Shown: positions 8,932-17,255, numbered from the stretch's first letter. The stretch: DNA of 32,463 nucleotides from Bacteroidales bacterium (GCA_012728975.1 JAAYDZ010000019.1:1-32463), one strand, 5' to 3'. The notes: generated from the sequence alone by a model not told the origin. Numbers and translations are program-made.

Positions 8932-10197
8932 GTCGCCACGGCGGAGTTTCTCCGGAACGGGAATAGAACAGAGATCTCCCTTAACGGCACTGCCGACATT
9001 TCTCAAATCAACCCTTATCTCAGAGACCTCATATTCGACAACGCCGGTAGTCGGTCCGGTAATCAGCAGCGAATCTCCAACTGAAAAAGTGCCGGTCGAC
9101 ACCATGACCTCCGCCACACCGATATTTGAAAAATAGTTGGTTACCTTACCGATGTATGTTTTGGTACGTGTGGCCTTGTTACCATACACATCGCTCCACT
9201 CACCCAGTCGTGCTCCCTGATAATATCCATCCCAAAAACCTCTGTTAAATACGGTTGTCAGCCGTTCTTTGAGAGATGCCGCCAACTCCGGAGTATATTT
9301 TCCCTCAATAACAGCATCCGCAGCATCGCGGTAAGCTCTGGTAACGGTCTTTACATATTCCGAGGAACGCGCACGTCCCTCAATCTTGAAGACAGTAACT
9401 CCCGATTCTATCATTTTATCCAGGAACTCAATAGTACAAAGATCTTTGGGCGACATTATATATTTATTGTCCACCTCCAACTCACATCCTGTTTCAAGAT
9501 CGGTGACACGGTAGCCACGGCGACACAACTGATAGCATGATCCGCGATTGGCAGAAGCGGCATACTCATGGAGAGAAAGATAGCATTTGCCGGAAATAGC
9601 CATACAGAGAGCACCGTGGCAAAACATTTCAATTCTCACCTTACGGCCGGAGGGGCCCTTAATGTTCTCGAGATCAATCGCCTCCTTGATTTTGGCCACC
9701 TGTTCTAAATTCAACTCTCTCGCCAACACTATAACATCAGCAAACTCTGCAAAGAAACGCAAAGACTCCACATTGGAGACATTAAGCTGAGTGGAGATAT
9801 GCACCTCCATCCCGAGAGAACGGGCATAGGTAATGGCGGCCATATCTGATGCAATGACTGCGGTAACTCCTGCTTTTTTCGCCATCTCCAGGGTCTCCCT
9901 CATTGACTCCAGCTCTTCATCATAAAGAACTATATTGAGAGTCAAATAGGACTTGATATCATTTTCATCACAGATATTGCAGACTTTTTCAAGATCTTCC
10001 GGAGCAAAATTGTTGGCTGAGTGAGAACGCATATTGAGCTCTCCAATACCGAAATAGACCGAATCCGCCCCGCCTTGGATGGCGGCCATCAGACACTCAA
10101 AATTGCCCGCAGGGGCCATTATCTCTATGTTATCTCTATTTTTCACGATGAATGAGTTGTTCTGCAAACTGATGGAGCTGTCTGGTCTGTACCTCAT
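8911..10197 (-). CDS. U32 family protein, TrhP-like tRNA hydroxylation factor
   Basis: 428 residues from ATG at 10197. The U32 signature is complete: EMFCHGALCMAISGKCYLS, followed by NRGSCYQLCRR, giving the cysteine set thought to bind an iron-sulfur cluster. The start of the domain (IEIMAPAGNFECLMAA, GADSVYFG) and the segments YIMSPKDLC and FKIEGRARSSEYV match E. coli TrhP (YegQ), needed for 5-hydroxyuridine at the tRNA wobble base. Older annotation calls the family collagenase or peptidase, which is doubtful. The ATG start overlaps the upstream synthetase gene by 62 bases; an in-frame GTG at 10146 would trim 17 residues, overlap only 11 bases and begin just before the conserved domain, so it may be the true start. 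Confidence 0.88.
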   Translation of the reverse strand: MRYRPDSSISLQNNSFIVKNRDNIEIMAPAGNFECLMAAIQGGADSVYFGIGELNMRSHSANNFAPEDLEKVCNICDENDIKSYLTLNIVLYDEELESMRETLEMAKKAGVTAVIASDMAAITYARSLGMEVHISTQLNVSNVESLRFFAEFADVIVLARELNLEQVAKIKEAIDLENIKGPSGRKVRIEMFCHGALCMAISGKCYLSLHEYAASANRGSCYQLCRRGYRVTDLETGCELEVDNKYIMSPKDLCTIEFLDKMIESGVTVFKIEGRARSSEYVKTVTRAYRDAADAVIEGKYTPELAASLKERLTTVFNRGFWDGYYQGARLGEWSDVYGNKATRTKTYIGKVTNYFSNIGVAEVMVSTGTFSVGDSLLITGPTTGVVEYEVSEIRVDLRNVGSAVKGDLCSIPVPEKLRRGDKIYLFQ

Positions 10198-11113
10198 TCA
10201 AACCTATGCCCGAAATGGCTTCAAATGCTTTATTATGATATTCCAGAATGGCGTCCCGAGCATCATCTTTGATGCCGAGGTCAATATATAATTGCTGCAT
10301 GGCAGCAACCTTTTCTTCACGCATATCTTCGCCCATTTCTAAAATAGAAGCAAGACGCTCTTTATCGGCTCCTTCCGCCCTACGGATACATTCCACCTGA
10401 AGCCAGGTTTTCTTGTCGTTGACAATATCGTCACCGATTTTCTTGCCGAAAATCTGCTGGTCGCCAAAAGTATCGAGATAGTCGTCTGCAATCTGAAACG
10501 CAAGACCAAGCTGGTATCCAAACTGATATAGTGCATCGCGAATCTCCCTGGAGACACCTGCAATGAGGGCACCCATTTTTGCCGAACAGGCGAGAAGAAC
10601 TCCGGTCTTGAGGCCAATCATAGAGATATAGTCGGACATTGTTATGAAGGGTTTCTCTTCGAAATCCATATCAAACTGCTGTCCTTCACACACCTTTACT
10701 GCAGTATCGGTAAAGAGGCGCAACGCTTCCGGCATTACCTCAGCGTTGCAAAACGACATATACTTATAAGCCAACAGCAACATTACATCACCCGAAAGAA
10801 TCGCTTTACTGGTACCCCATTTTTTAAAAACTGTGGGTTGGTTGCGTCTTGTGTCGGAGTTATCCATTATATCATCGTGCATAAGGGAAAACTCGTGAAA
10901 CATCTCGAGTGCAATAGCGGGATAGATGATGTCATTGCCGACATTGTCGCTAAAAAGATTGAATACGGTCAGACATAGACGCGGTCTGACGCGCTTGCCT
11001 CCAACAGAGACCATATACTCTATCGGCTGGTAGAGCGACTCCGGCTCTCCTTTAAGATCAAGGGTTAAAATGCTCCTGGAGATTATATTTTTTATGTCCT
11101 CATGTGAAAGCAT
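10136..11113 (-). CDS. polyprenyl (isoprenoid) diphosphate synthase
   Basis: 325 residues. Both aspartate-rich motifs of trans-prenyltransferases are present: LMHDDIMDNSDTRRNQPT (first DDxxD, about residue 85) and QIADDYLDTFGD (second, about residue 210), plus GGKRVRPRL near the N-terminus for diphosphate binding. The enzyme condenses isopentenyl diphosphate units into C15 or longer chains for quinones and cell-wall carrier lipid. A phenylalanine five residues before the first DDxxD often limits chain length, suggesting a C15-C20 product, but product length cannot be read from sequence with certainty. Transcribed left with the U32 gene, divergent from rsgA. Confidence 0.93.
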   Translation of the reverse strand: MLSHEDIKNIISRSILTLDLKGEPESLYQPIEYMVSVGGKRVRPRLCLTVFNLFSDNVGNDIIYPAIALEMFHEFSLMHDDIMDNSDTRRNQPTVFKKWGTSKAILSGDVMLLLAYKYMSFCNAEVMPEALRLFTDTAVKVCEGQQFDMDFEEKPFITMSDYISMIGLKTGVLLACSAKMGALIAGVSREIRDALYQFGYQLGLAFQIADDYLDTFGDQQIFGKKIGDDIVNDKKTWLQVECIRRAEGADKERLASILEMGEDMREEKVAAMQQLYIDLGIKDDARDAILEYHNKAFEAISGIGLNEVQTRQLHQFAEQLIHREK

Positions 11114-11134
11114 AAATATTGGTTATTTGGACTA

Positions 11135-11142
11135 CAAATATA
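11135..11142 (-). promoter_or_regulatory. -7 box for the polyprenyl synthase gene
   Basis: TATATTTG on the minus strand matches TAnnTTTG, 21 bases before the ATG at 11113. It lies only 20 bases from the opposing rsgA -7 box, so the two divergent promoters must overlap and may compete. No clear -33 element is seen. Confidence 0.55.
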
Positions 11143-11162
11143 AGGGATTTTGGACAAATTAC

Positions 11163-11170
11163 TATCTTTG
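11163..11170 (+). promoter_or_regulatory. rsgA promoter -7 box, leaderless architecture
   Basis: TATCTTTG perfectly matches TAnnTTTG and is separated from the rsgA ATG (11176) by only five bases, CGCCA. Bacteroidota transcripts start roughly 5-7 bases after this box, so the mRNA would begin at or next to the start codon. No good -33 TTTG is found at the usual distance. Confidence 0.6.
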
Positions 11171-11175
11171 CGCCA

Positions 11176-12123
11176 ATGGAAAATTCATCTGTTGCCACCG
11201 TAGTAAAACACACAGGCAGCCATTATCTGCTTTCTCGTCTGCCTGAATGGGATCCTTTTCCCGCCGTAATCCGCGGAAAAATCCGTCTTATGGGCTCCAC
11301 GGCTACCAATCCGATAGCTGTAGGGGACAAAGTGAAATATGCTCCGGGAGATGGCAATACGCTTGCAACTATAGAAGAAGTACTCCCACGCACTAATTAT
11401 ATGATCCGTCGCTCGGTCAATCTTTCCCGTCAAGCGCACATCATCGCAGCCAATATTGACCGTGCCTTCCTGATAATAACTATAGAATTTCCGGAGGTTA
11501 AACTTGCCTTTTTGGATAGATTTCTACTCACCTGCGAAGCTTATCGGATCAAAGTAATAATAGTTATCAACAAAATCGACCTATATGATGAGTATGCCCT
11601 GGAAAGAATGGAGGAGATTAAGCATATCTACTCGGGAGCCGGTTATGAGATAATGGAAGTTTCCGCTATCACAGGCAAGGGAGTGGAACCCATCAGAGAG
11701 CTCTGCAAAGGAAAAAACGGTGATTCTGTTTCCCTATTCTCAGGAGTATCCGGGGTGGGAAAATCCTCACTTATACGCGCTATTGATCCCTCCCTAGACC
11801 CCAAAATCAGGGAGATATCGCAAGCTCACCTGCAGGGGAGACATACCACCACTTTCTATGAGATGTACCCTCTGCAAAGTGGCGGCTTTATTATCGACAC
11901 TCCCGGTATTCGCGGCTTCGGATTGGTAGATATCGAACCTCACGAGCTGAGTACTTACTTTCCCGAGATGCTCAGAGTAATGGACAACTGCAAATTCATG
12001 CCCTGCACTCATACTCACGAGCCTGACTGTGCGGTAAAAGCAGCTCTTGAGGAGGGATCTATCTCATTCGAGAGATACTACTCCTATCTGGGAATGCTTG
12101 AAGAGGAAACTAAATATCGATGA
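11176..12123 (+). CDS. rsgA: ribosome small-subunit-dependent GTPase RsgA
   Basis: 315 residues from ATG at 11176. An in-frame TTG at 11119 would add 19 residues but lies upstream of the promoter box, and the ATG begins exactly where RsgA proteins begin (an OB-fold with HTGSHYL and NPIAVGDKV). The GTPase motifs are in the circularly permuted order that defines the family: NKIDL (G4) first, then GVSGVGKSSLI (P-loop), then DTPGI (G3). The C-terminal zinc site, C-x5-C-x-H-x5-C-like (DNCKFMPCTHTHEPDC), is intact. RsgA checks late maturation of the 30S subunit and releases assembly factors. The stop overlaps the next start by four bases (ATGA). Confidence 0.96.
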   Translation: MENSSVATVVKHTGSHYLLSRLPEWDPFPAVIRGKIRLMGSTATNPIAVGDKVKYAPGDGNTLATIEEVLPRTNYMIRRSVNLSRQAHIIAANIDRAFLIITIEFPEVKLAFLDRFLLTCEAYRIKVIIVINKIDLYDEYALERMEEIKHIYSGAGYEIMEVSAITGKGVEPIRELCKGKNGDSVSLFSGVSGVGKSSLIRAIDPSLDPKIREISQAHLQGRHTTTFYEMYPLQSGGFIIDTPGIRGFGLVDIEPHELSTYFPEMLRVMDNCKFMPCTHTHEPDCAVKAALEEGSISFERYYSYLGMLEEETKYR

Positions 12124-13427
12124 AAATCTCTACCATCAATCGTAATATCCTGCGTCTGGCCCTACCCAGCATTATGGCGAATATCACTGTACCTTTGGTG
12201 GGTATTGTGGACCTTGCTATAGCCGGACATCTGGGGGATGCTGCCAGCATTGGAGGTATCGCTATCGGTTCGATGCTGTTTGACCTACTCTACTGGAATA
12301 TGGGATTTTTGAGGGTTGGAACCGGAGGTATCACAGCGCAAGCATATGGCAGAAGGGATTTTAAGGAGGCGATGGATACCTTCACCAGAGGTATGGCCAC
12401 TGCTCTGTCGGTAGCGTTATTGATCTGGATCATCCAATGGGTGTATATTGAAGCAGCATTCGCTCTGGTTGTTTGTTCTCCTGAAGTGGAAAGTATCGCA
12501 AGGGAGTATTTTTTCATCAGAGTATGGGCTGCGCCGGCCACACTGTCGCTGATGGTATTCAAAGGGTGGTTTATTGGGATGCAGAATACTGTACTGCCAA
12601 TGGCCGTGGATATCACGGTCAATGTTGTGAATGTAGTGGTCAGTTATATATTGGCTGTCCACACTCCGATTGGAGTGGCAGGTGTCGCTGCCGGAACTGT
12701 TGTAGCACAATACACAGGTCTCTTACTGGCAATAATCCTAATGTGCCACAATTTTAGGGAGTATTTCCACCTCATATCGGTGCGAGCGAGCATCAAGTTG
12801 AATAAGATGAAGCATTTTTTCTCGATCAATGGCAATCTCTTTATCCGTTCACTCTGTATGCTGGTTATTTATATCGGATTTACCTCAATTGCGGCAAAAT
12901 ATGGCGACACTTTGCTGGCTGTAAGTTCGGTTATGATGAAACTCCTGCTGCTCTACTCCTATTTTGTCGATGGATTCGCCTATGCGGGTGAAGCGCTGGT
13001 GGGACGTTTTATTGGAGAGAGGAATAGCGATTCTCTGATCAGTACGGTGCGCTGGATTTTTATCTGGTGTTTCGGTATAAGCCTCCTCTCTACTCTGATC
13101 TATGCAGGGCTGGGAAAGTCGATGTTCCAACTTATGACCGACAATCCTGAGGTCGTGGAGGCCTCTGCTCCGTTTTTATTCTGGCTGCTGCTCATGCCTG
13201 TAGTGAGCTGCATCGCTTTTACCTGGGATGGGATTTTTATCGGAGCCACAGCCACTAACCACCTGCGCAATAGTATGATCTGGTCTGCTGTGCTCTTTAT
13301 AATTTCCTACATAGCTTTTGAACCTCTGCTGGGTATACAGTCGCTCTATCTCGCCTATTTCGTCCATCTGCTGGTACGCAGCCTCTATCTTACTATTGTG
13401 AGAAAAAGCGCTTTGACGATAAAGTGA
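12120..13427 (+). CDS. MATE family efflux transporter, DinF type
   Basis: 435 residues with about twelve hydrophobic segments. The start, NILRLALPSIMANITVPLVG, followed by VDLAIAGHLG, is the classic MATE opening, with two homologous six-helix halves; the second half begins near FFSINGNLFIRS. DinF-type members export cations, drugs or metabolites in exchange for sodium or protons. Here the gene is translationally coupled to rsgA by ATGA, a layout I would read as co-expression rather than functional linkage. The last codons carry the promoter -33 element of the following glycosyltransferase gene. Substrate unknown. Confidence 0.93.
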   Translation: MKISTINRNILRLALPSIMANITVPLVGIVDLAIAGHLGDAASIGGIAIGSMLFDLLYWNMGFLRVGTGGITAQAYGRRDFKEAMDTFTRGMATALSVALLIWIIQWVYIEAAFALVVCSPEVESIAREYFFIRVWAAPATLSLMVFKGWFIGMQNTVLPMAVDITVNVVNVVVSYILAVHTPIGVAGVAAGTVVAQYTGLLLAIILMCHNFREYFHLISVRASIKLNKMKHFFSINGNLFIRSLCMLVIYIGFTSIAAKYGDTLLAVSSVMMKLLLLYSYFVDGFAYAGEALVGRFIGERNSDSLISTVRWIFIWCFGISLLSTLIYAGLGKSMFQLMTDNPEVVEASAPFLFWLLLMPVVSCIAFTWDGIFIGATATNHLRNSMIWSAVLFIISYIAFEPLLGIQSLYLAYFVHLLVRSLYLTIVRKSALTIK

Positions 13428-13445
13428 TATTATTTACTATATTTG
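13412..13445 (+). promoter_or_regulatory. promoter for the glycosyltransferase gene
   Basis: TTTG at 13412-13415, inside the last codons of the MATE gene, is followed after 22 bases by TATATTTG at 13438-13445. This fits the Bacteroidota consensus with a slightly long spacer. Transcription would begin near 13451, about 37 bases before the glycosyltransferase ATG. Confidence 0.6.
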
Positions 13446-13487
13446 CAAGGTACTACAAAAAACCGCAACCCAACTCTCCAGACCAGT

Positions 13488-14624
13488 ATGAAAATAGCAT
13501 TTCTCTCCACTTTCTACCCTTTCAGGGGAGGTATCGCCCAGTTCAATGCCAATCTTTACGAAGAACTCGCAAAGGATCATCAAGTCAAGGCTTTTACCTT
13601 TAGCAGACAGTATCCTTCACTTCTTTTTCCGGGTAAGACGCAATATGTAACGGAGCAAGATGATGCGAAGGTGATAGAGAGTAACGCTGTGCTTGACTCC
13701 ATCAATCCCTTCTCCTATTTCAGTACCGCAAAGAAGATAGCTAGACTGGAGCCTGATGTGGTTATTATGAGATACTGGATTTCATTTCTTGCTCCTGCAT
13801 TGGGAACGGTAGCCAGACTGCTCAGGAAGAAGGGTATTAAGGTTATTACCATTACTGATAATATTATCCCACATGAGAGAAAATTCTTTGACAAACCCTT
13901 TGCCAAATGGTTTCTCAAACCGGTTAACGGATGTATTGCAATGAGCAGCTCCGTGCTTGAGGATATGCTCAATCTTACTCCTGACAAACCCTATATTCTC
14001 AAACCTCATCCTCCCTATGACCATTTTGGGGCGAAAATGGAGAGAAATGAGGCCTGTGAAAAACTGGGAATCGAGCCGGACAAAAAGAATTTGCTCTTTT
14101 TCGGACTTATCCGTGATTATAAGGGACTTGACCTGCTGATCGAAGCAATGGGATACTTAGATGATAGTTATCGTCTGATCATTGCCGGCGAAAGTTATGG
14201 CAGTTTTGACAAATATCAGGAACAAATTGCATCTCTCGTTGCCAAAAACCCTTCTCTGGCTGAGCGTATAGTGATCTTCAATCGATACATTGATGACTAT
14301 GAAGTACCTGCATTCTTTTCTGCGTCCGATCTTTGCGTTCTCCCCTACAAAAGTGCAACACAAAGCGGAATAACCGCCATATCGCTTCATTTCAAATTGC
14401 CTGTAGTTGTCACCAGGACCGGCGGACTTGAAGAAACGGTTGGAGAGCCGGGCATCGGCATATTAGCTGATGAAATCTCAGCCAAAGGTATTGTTAGGGC
14501 TATTGAGTCATACTTCGGCCATCCTGACAACTCCATTTTTGTGGAAAATATCCGTAAAGTCAAGGAATCAACCTCTTGGACATCATTTGCAAAAGCGCTG
14601 GTTGACTTTCACAAAACACTTTGA
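13488..14624 (+). CDS. GT4-type glycosyltransferase
   Basis: 378 residues from ATG at 13488; an in-frame TTG at 13443 is rejected because it lies within the promoter box. The fold is GT-B: N-terminal donor-independent half starting KIAFLSTFYPFRGGIAQF, with the glycine loop GGIAQFN typical of GT4, and a C-terminal nucleotide-sugar half with LLFFGLIRDYKGLDLLIEA, the ASDLCVLPYKSATQSGITA loop and a GGLEE ending. The glutamates of the usual E-x7-E motif are replaced by a TQSG-type loop, a variant common in this family. It probably adds a sugar to a surface glycan or lipid in the cytoplasm. No other polysaccharide gene is adjacent, so the acceptor cannot be named. Confidence 0.9.
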   Translation: MKIAFLSTFYPFRGGIAQFNANLYEELAKDHQVKAFTFSRQYPSLLFPGKTQYVTEQDDAKVIESNAVLDSINPFSYFSTAKKIARLEPDVVIMRYWISFLAPALGTVARLLRKKGIKVITITDNIIPHERKFFDKPFAKWFLKPVNGCIAMSSSVLEDMLNLTPDKPYILKPHPPYDHFGAKMERNEACEKLGIEPDKKNLLFFGLIRDYKGLDLLIEAMGYLDDSYRLIIAGESYGSFDKYQEQIASLVAKNPSLAERIVIFNRYIDDYEVPAFFSASDLCVLPYKSATQSGITAISLHFKLPVVVTRTGGLEETVGEPGIGILADEISAKGIVRAIESYFGHPDNSIFVENIRKVKESTSWTSFAKALVDFHKTL

Positions 14625-14663
14625 GCGAAAAAATATTTTATACCAGGATGGTATATAAATTTA

Positions 14664-14699
14664 GGGGGCTGCACCAGAAATGGAATTAGTGCAGCCCCC
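14664..14699. terminator. strong bidirectional hairpin between convergent genes
   Basis: GGGGGCTGCAC (14664-14674) and GTGCAGCCCCC (14689-14699) form a perfect 11 bp stem with a 14-base loop. It lies between the right-reading glycosyltransferase gene and the left-reading PspC gene. The flanking runs (TTCACTT on the right, AAATTTA on the left) are only modestly T-rich on either strand, so it may terminate both transcripts imperfectly. Confidence 0.75.
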
Positions 14700-14759
14700 T
14701 TCACTTAACCTAAGAAAAACTAACGAATAGTCACATCTTTGACTACAATAGTTTTAAAA

Positions 14760-14773
14760 GGTTTAATCAAACC
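14760..14773 (-). terminator. small hairpin after the PspC gene
   Basis: On the minus strand GGTTT-GATT-AAACC is followed directly by TTTTAAAA. A 5 bp AT-rich stem is weak, but its place about 25 bases after the stop of the 14800-15819 gene and the T run fit a first-stage terminator ahead of the stronger hairpin at 14664-14699. No gene is seen in the 14625-14799 gap. Confidence 0.4.
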
Positions 14774-14799
14774 AATAAATTTATACTCTACACAGAAAT

Positions 14800-15819
14800 T
14801 TATCCTACTGAAAAGATTCCCGCCAGACCGAGTACTACGAGCGCTATGAGCGAAATCAACCAAATAATGAAAATTATCAGACCGGGTCTCCATCTGGGAG
14901 ACTTGAAGCCAAAAATCAATTGGACACCACCATACAACATACCCAGGAAGGGCAAAAACACCACAAGCATAGTGACTATCTTAAGCAACATCATAGGTAC
15001 ATTCAACGCAAATACCGGAGCATACTCGGAAAGCCAGTCCAACCCAAGATTGAGTATAGTAGTATTGAAGAAAGTGATGCCGAACAAACCTACCGCACCT
15101 ACCATCAGACCTGATACGCCGATGATGAGCAAAATTATTCCTATAATAATACCAAGTGCTCTGCCGAGAACTCTCCAGAAATCAGAGTTACCGATCTCCC
15201 TGGCCTTACGGCCCACATAGTCCGCTCCCTTGGAAATATTCTTCTCCAGGTCGCCGAGCGTACCATCCTCACCCCTCATTTGACAGCGCTGCTGAACAGT
15301 CTTCGCAGGAGGGATTACTATCCACATTATTATATACACAACAGGGATGAATGCTCCTCCAAACACAGGAAGAGTAAAGGCTCCTGCTGAAGAGAAAACA
15401 AACCAGAGCACCAGCCAGATAACTCTAACCAGCGCAGTTTCGATGTTAAAATAGGCTGCCAAACCGCTGCTGACGCCGCCCAAAATCTTTGAAGAGGGGT
15501 CACGGAATAGCTTTTTCTTAGCATTATAATGGAGATTGCTGCCGGAACTATCCGAATCTGCATCTTCTATAACCTCAGGTCTGCCGAGAATAGAGATAAC
15601 CTCTTCAATCATCTCTGCACTTACGATTCCTCCGGGACCGCATTTTTCAAGAAGCAGTTCTGCCATTCTCTCTTCTATGCCCTCCATTACTTCATGGCCG
15701 CTTTCCCTTTTTGAATAGTAGTTGTTGAGCTCGTCAAGGTACTCCGATGCCTTGCGGTATGCCTCTTCATAGAGGGTGAAAGCATATCTGCCTATGCTTA
15801 CTTTTTCTACCTTTTTCAT
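14800..15819 (-). CDS. PspC domain membrane protein (larger paralogue)
   Basis: 339 residues. An N-terminal soluble helical region (about 1-90: KKVEKVSIGRYAFTLYEEAY, then EGIEERMAELLLEK, EMIEEVISILGRPE) is followed by a PspC domain (about 100-170: KKLFRDPSSKILGGVSSGLA, then LVRVIWLVLWF) and four or more further membrane helices to the C-terminus. PspC proteins sense or protect the inner membrane under stress. Its first 90 residues align with those of the PspC gene two genes upstream, so the two are paralogues. ATG overlaps the PadR stop by four bases (ATGA), which makes a regulatory pair with PadR likely. Confidence 0.88.
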   Translation of the reverse strand: MKKVEKVSIGRYAFTLYEEAYRKASEYLDELNNYYSKRESGHEVMEGIEERMAELLLEKCGPGGIVSAEMIEEVISILGRPEVIEDADSDSSGSNLHYNAKKKLFRDPSSKILGGVSSGLAAYFNIETALVRVIWLVLWFVFSSAGAFTLPVFGGAFIPVVYIIMWIVIPPAKTVQQRCQMRGEDGTLGDLEKNISKGADYVGRKAREIGNSDFWRVLGRALGIIIGIILLIIGVSGLMVGAVGLFGITFFNTTILNLGLDWLSEYAPVFALNVPMMLLKIVTMLVVFLPFLGMLYGGVQLIFGFKSPRWRPGLIIFIIWLISLIALVVLGLAGIFSVG

Positions 15820-16145
15820 TTTCGAATTGTTTCAATTGTGGATACTATTTCCTGCCAGGCAAGGTCCATTTCGGATATTAACGAGCGTCCCTTGTCTGTA
15901 ATCATATAATACTTGCGCGGGGGCCCCTGGGTGGATTCTTCCCAACGATAATTGAGCAGCCCCTGGTTCTTTTGGCGGATAAGGAGCGGGTAGAGGGTCC
16001 CCTCCACAACAATCATGTTTGCCTGCTTAAGTTCCTCGATGATTGAGGAAGCGTAAGCCTCTTTTTTATTGAGGATAAGGAGGATGCAATATTCAAGCAA
16101 TCCCTTTCTCATCTGTGATTTAATATTGTCAACAATGTATTCCAT
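15816..16145 (-). CDS. PadR family transcriptional regulator
   Basis: 109 residues from ATG at 16145, beginning MEYIVDNIKSQMRKGLLEYC; in-frame codons further upstream would run into the previous gene and are not conserved. The winged-helix PadR features are clear: ILLILNKKEAYASSIIEELK (helices 1-2), VVEGTLYPLLIRQKNQGLL (recognition helix and turn), YRWEESTQGPPRKYYMITDKG (wing). PadR proteins usually repress a neighbouring operon until a membrane or chemical signal arrives. It lies between two PspC genes, five bases after the first and overlapping the second, so the three are surely one transcript and PadR may repress its own operon. Confidence 0.93.
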   Translation of the reverse strand: MEYIVDNIKSQMRKGLLEYCILLILNKKEAYASSIIEELKQANMIVVEGTLYPLLIRQKNQGLLNYRWEESTQGPPRKYYMITDKGRSLISEMDLAWQEIVSTIETIRK

Positions 16146-16150
16146 AATCG

Positions 16151-16735
16151 TTATTTTCTGCTTTGTGACTGTGATGTCCTTCTGATGTTCTCCGCGGTTA
16201 CCGGCCAACCTCTCATCTCACATTTCTGTGCGGCTGTTACAGCTTTAGGGGCAACGATCCAAAGGATAATATAGACCCATATGCCGGCACTGCCGAGAAG
16301 AGTGAGCACTACAAAGAGAATACGTACAAGTACGACATCAATGTTGAGATACTGTGCGAGACCGCTGCAGACACCAGCGATAGCGCGGTTGTCATAATCG
16401 CGGTAGAATTTGCGGGGACCTTTATTCTCCGCCGATGAAGAAGGAGAGGATGATGTCTCACCATCTTTTTCAAAGGGGGAACTTCCGTCTGGCATACCGA
16501 GACGCGAGATAATCTCTTCAACCATCTGGAGAGTTACTACTTCGTTTCTGGAACCAAGTTTGGCCTCAAAAAGATCTGCAATCCTCATTTCAAGGTCATC
16601 CATCACTTCATTCTCCTGAAAGCCCATATTGATTTTGGATTTGAATGATGAAAGATAAGATTCCATTTTGACATAAGCATCCTCTTCAAGGACGAAAGTT
16701 CTGCCTCCGATGCCTACATTAACTACTTTTTTCAT
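16151..16735 (-). CDS. PspC domain membrane protein (smaller paralogue)
   Basis: 194 residues from ATG at 16735, the start matching that of the paralogue (MKKVVNVGIGGRTFVLEEDA); an upstream in-frame codon at 16795 lies inside the promoter and is rejected. An N-terminal helical region (NEVMDDLEMRIADLFEAK, MVEEIISRLGMPD) leads through a serine-rich linker (about 108-122) to a PspC domain: RKFYRDYDNRAIAGVCSGLA, then two membrane helices (VVLVRILFVVLTLLG, WVYIILWIVAP) and a short cytoplasmic tail. It is first in the transcript with padR and the larger PspC gene. Function is inferred from the family: inner-membrane stress response or signalling to PadR. Confidence 0.9.
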   Translation of the reverse strand: MKKVVNVGIGGRTFVLEEDAYVKMESYLSSFKSKINMGFQENEVMDDLEMRIADLFEAKLGSRNEVVTLQMVEEIISRLGMPDGSSPFEKDGETSSSPSSSAENKGPRKFYRDYDNRAIAGVCSGLAQYLNIDVVLVRILFVVLTLLGSAGIWVYIILWIVAPKAVTAAQKCEMRGWPVTAENIRRTSQSQSRK

Positions 16736-16774
16736 AGTTGCATTACTATTTGGTTTAATAATATTGTGTGTTAT

Positions 16775-16788
16775 GCAAGTAATCTTGC
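16775..16788. promoter_or_regulatory. inverted repeat at the PspC/PadR transcription start, candidate operator
   Basis: GCAAG-TAAT-CTTGC is a perfect 5+5 inverted repeat directly downstream of the -7 box (16793-16800), where transcription should start. A symmetric site here fits binding of a dimeric repressor such as the PadR protein of this operon. The usual PadR operator (ATGT-n8-ACAT) is not matched, so the link is inferred. Confidence 0.4.
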
Positions 16789-16792
16789 GATG

Positions 16793-16800
16793 CAAATATA
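16793..16800 (-). promoter_or_regulatory. -7 box of the PspC-PadR-PspC operon
   Basis: TATATTTG on the minus strand matches TAnnTTTG, 57 bases before the ATG at 16735. A TTTG lies further upstream than usual (near 16827-16830), so the -33 element is poor, as expected for a regulated promoter. Confidence 0.55.
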
Positions 16801-16845
16801 TATATTTTTTAAAATACCTTGTATAACAAAGTAGTATTTTTTAAA

Positions 16846-16871
16846 AAAAAGTGACAACTACGTCACTTTTT
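16846..16871 (-). terminator. intrinsic terminator of the secG operon
   Basis: On the minus strand AAAAAGTGAC (16871-16862) pairs perfectly with GTCACTTTTT (16855-16846), a 10 bp stem with a 6-base loop; the T run continues past the stem, with eight T in a row down to 16843. It lies about 20 bases after the secG stop, a textbook rho-independent terminator separating secG from the PspC operon. Confidence 0.9.
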
Positions 16872-16892
16872 CACTTAAAAGTACCTTTTTCC

Positions 16893-17255
16893 CTAGTTAT
16901 TTTCGCCCTCCGGAACAGTCGGAAGTTCTTCCGGAATTGCAACTTCGGGATTAACAATAGGAGTGCCCTCTGTTGTCACCTGCTGTTCGATAGCTTCTCT
17001 GAGTTTTGAACCTGAAGTATGTCTGTTGGGAATAAGGAATGTGGCAACTACGCAAAGAACCAAAATAGAACTAGCCAGACCCCAGGTAATCTTCTCAAGA
17101 AAATCAGCTGTCTGACGTACTCCGAAAGCCTGGTTGCCTGCTGCAAAATTGGCTGCCAGTCCACCGCCCTTTGAGTTCTGGATCAAAACCACGAGGGTCA
17201 GTAGTACACTCAATATAACTATAATAATAGAGACTGTAACGTATGCTGCTTGCAT
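16893..17255 (-). CDS. secG: preprotein translocase subunit SecG
   Basis: 120 residues. Two membrane helices (residues 5-25 and about 56-76) flank the conserved cytoplasmic loop VLIQNSKGGGLAANFAAGNQ, followed by FGVRQTADFLEKITW, which is diagnostic for SecG. The C-terminal 40 residues are an acidic, proline-rich tail (ending PEELPTVPEGENN) often seen in Bacteroidota. SecG aids the SecYEG channel in protein export. It is last in the run sigma-54 activator, lptE, TPR-like protein, secG, and ends at a strong terminator. Confidence 0.95.
   Translation of the reverse strand: MQAAYVTVSIIIVILSVLLTLVVLIQNSKGGGLAANFAAGNQAFGVRQTADFLEKITWGLASSILVLCVVATFLIPNRHTSGSKLREAIEQQVTTEGTPIVNPEVAIPEELPTVPEGENN

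Noticed and set aside
8911-10197. Collagenase-like protease, as older names suggest
   Set aside because: The cysteine pattern and alignment with TrhP favour an RNA-modification role; no protease active site is visible.
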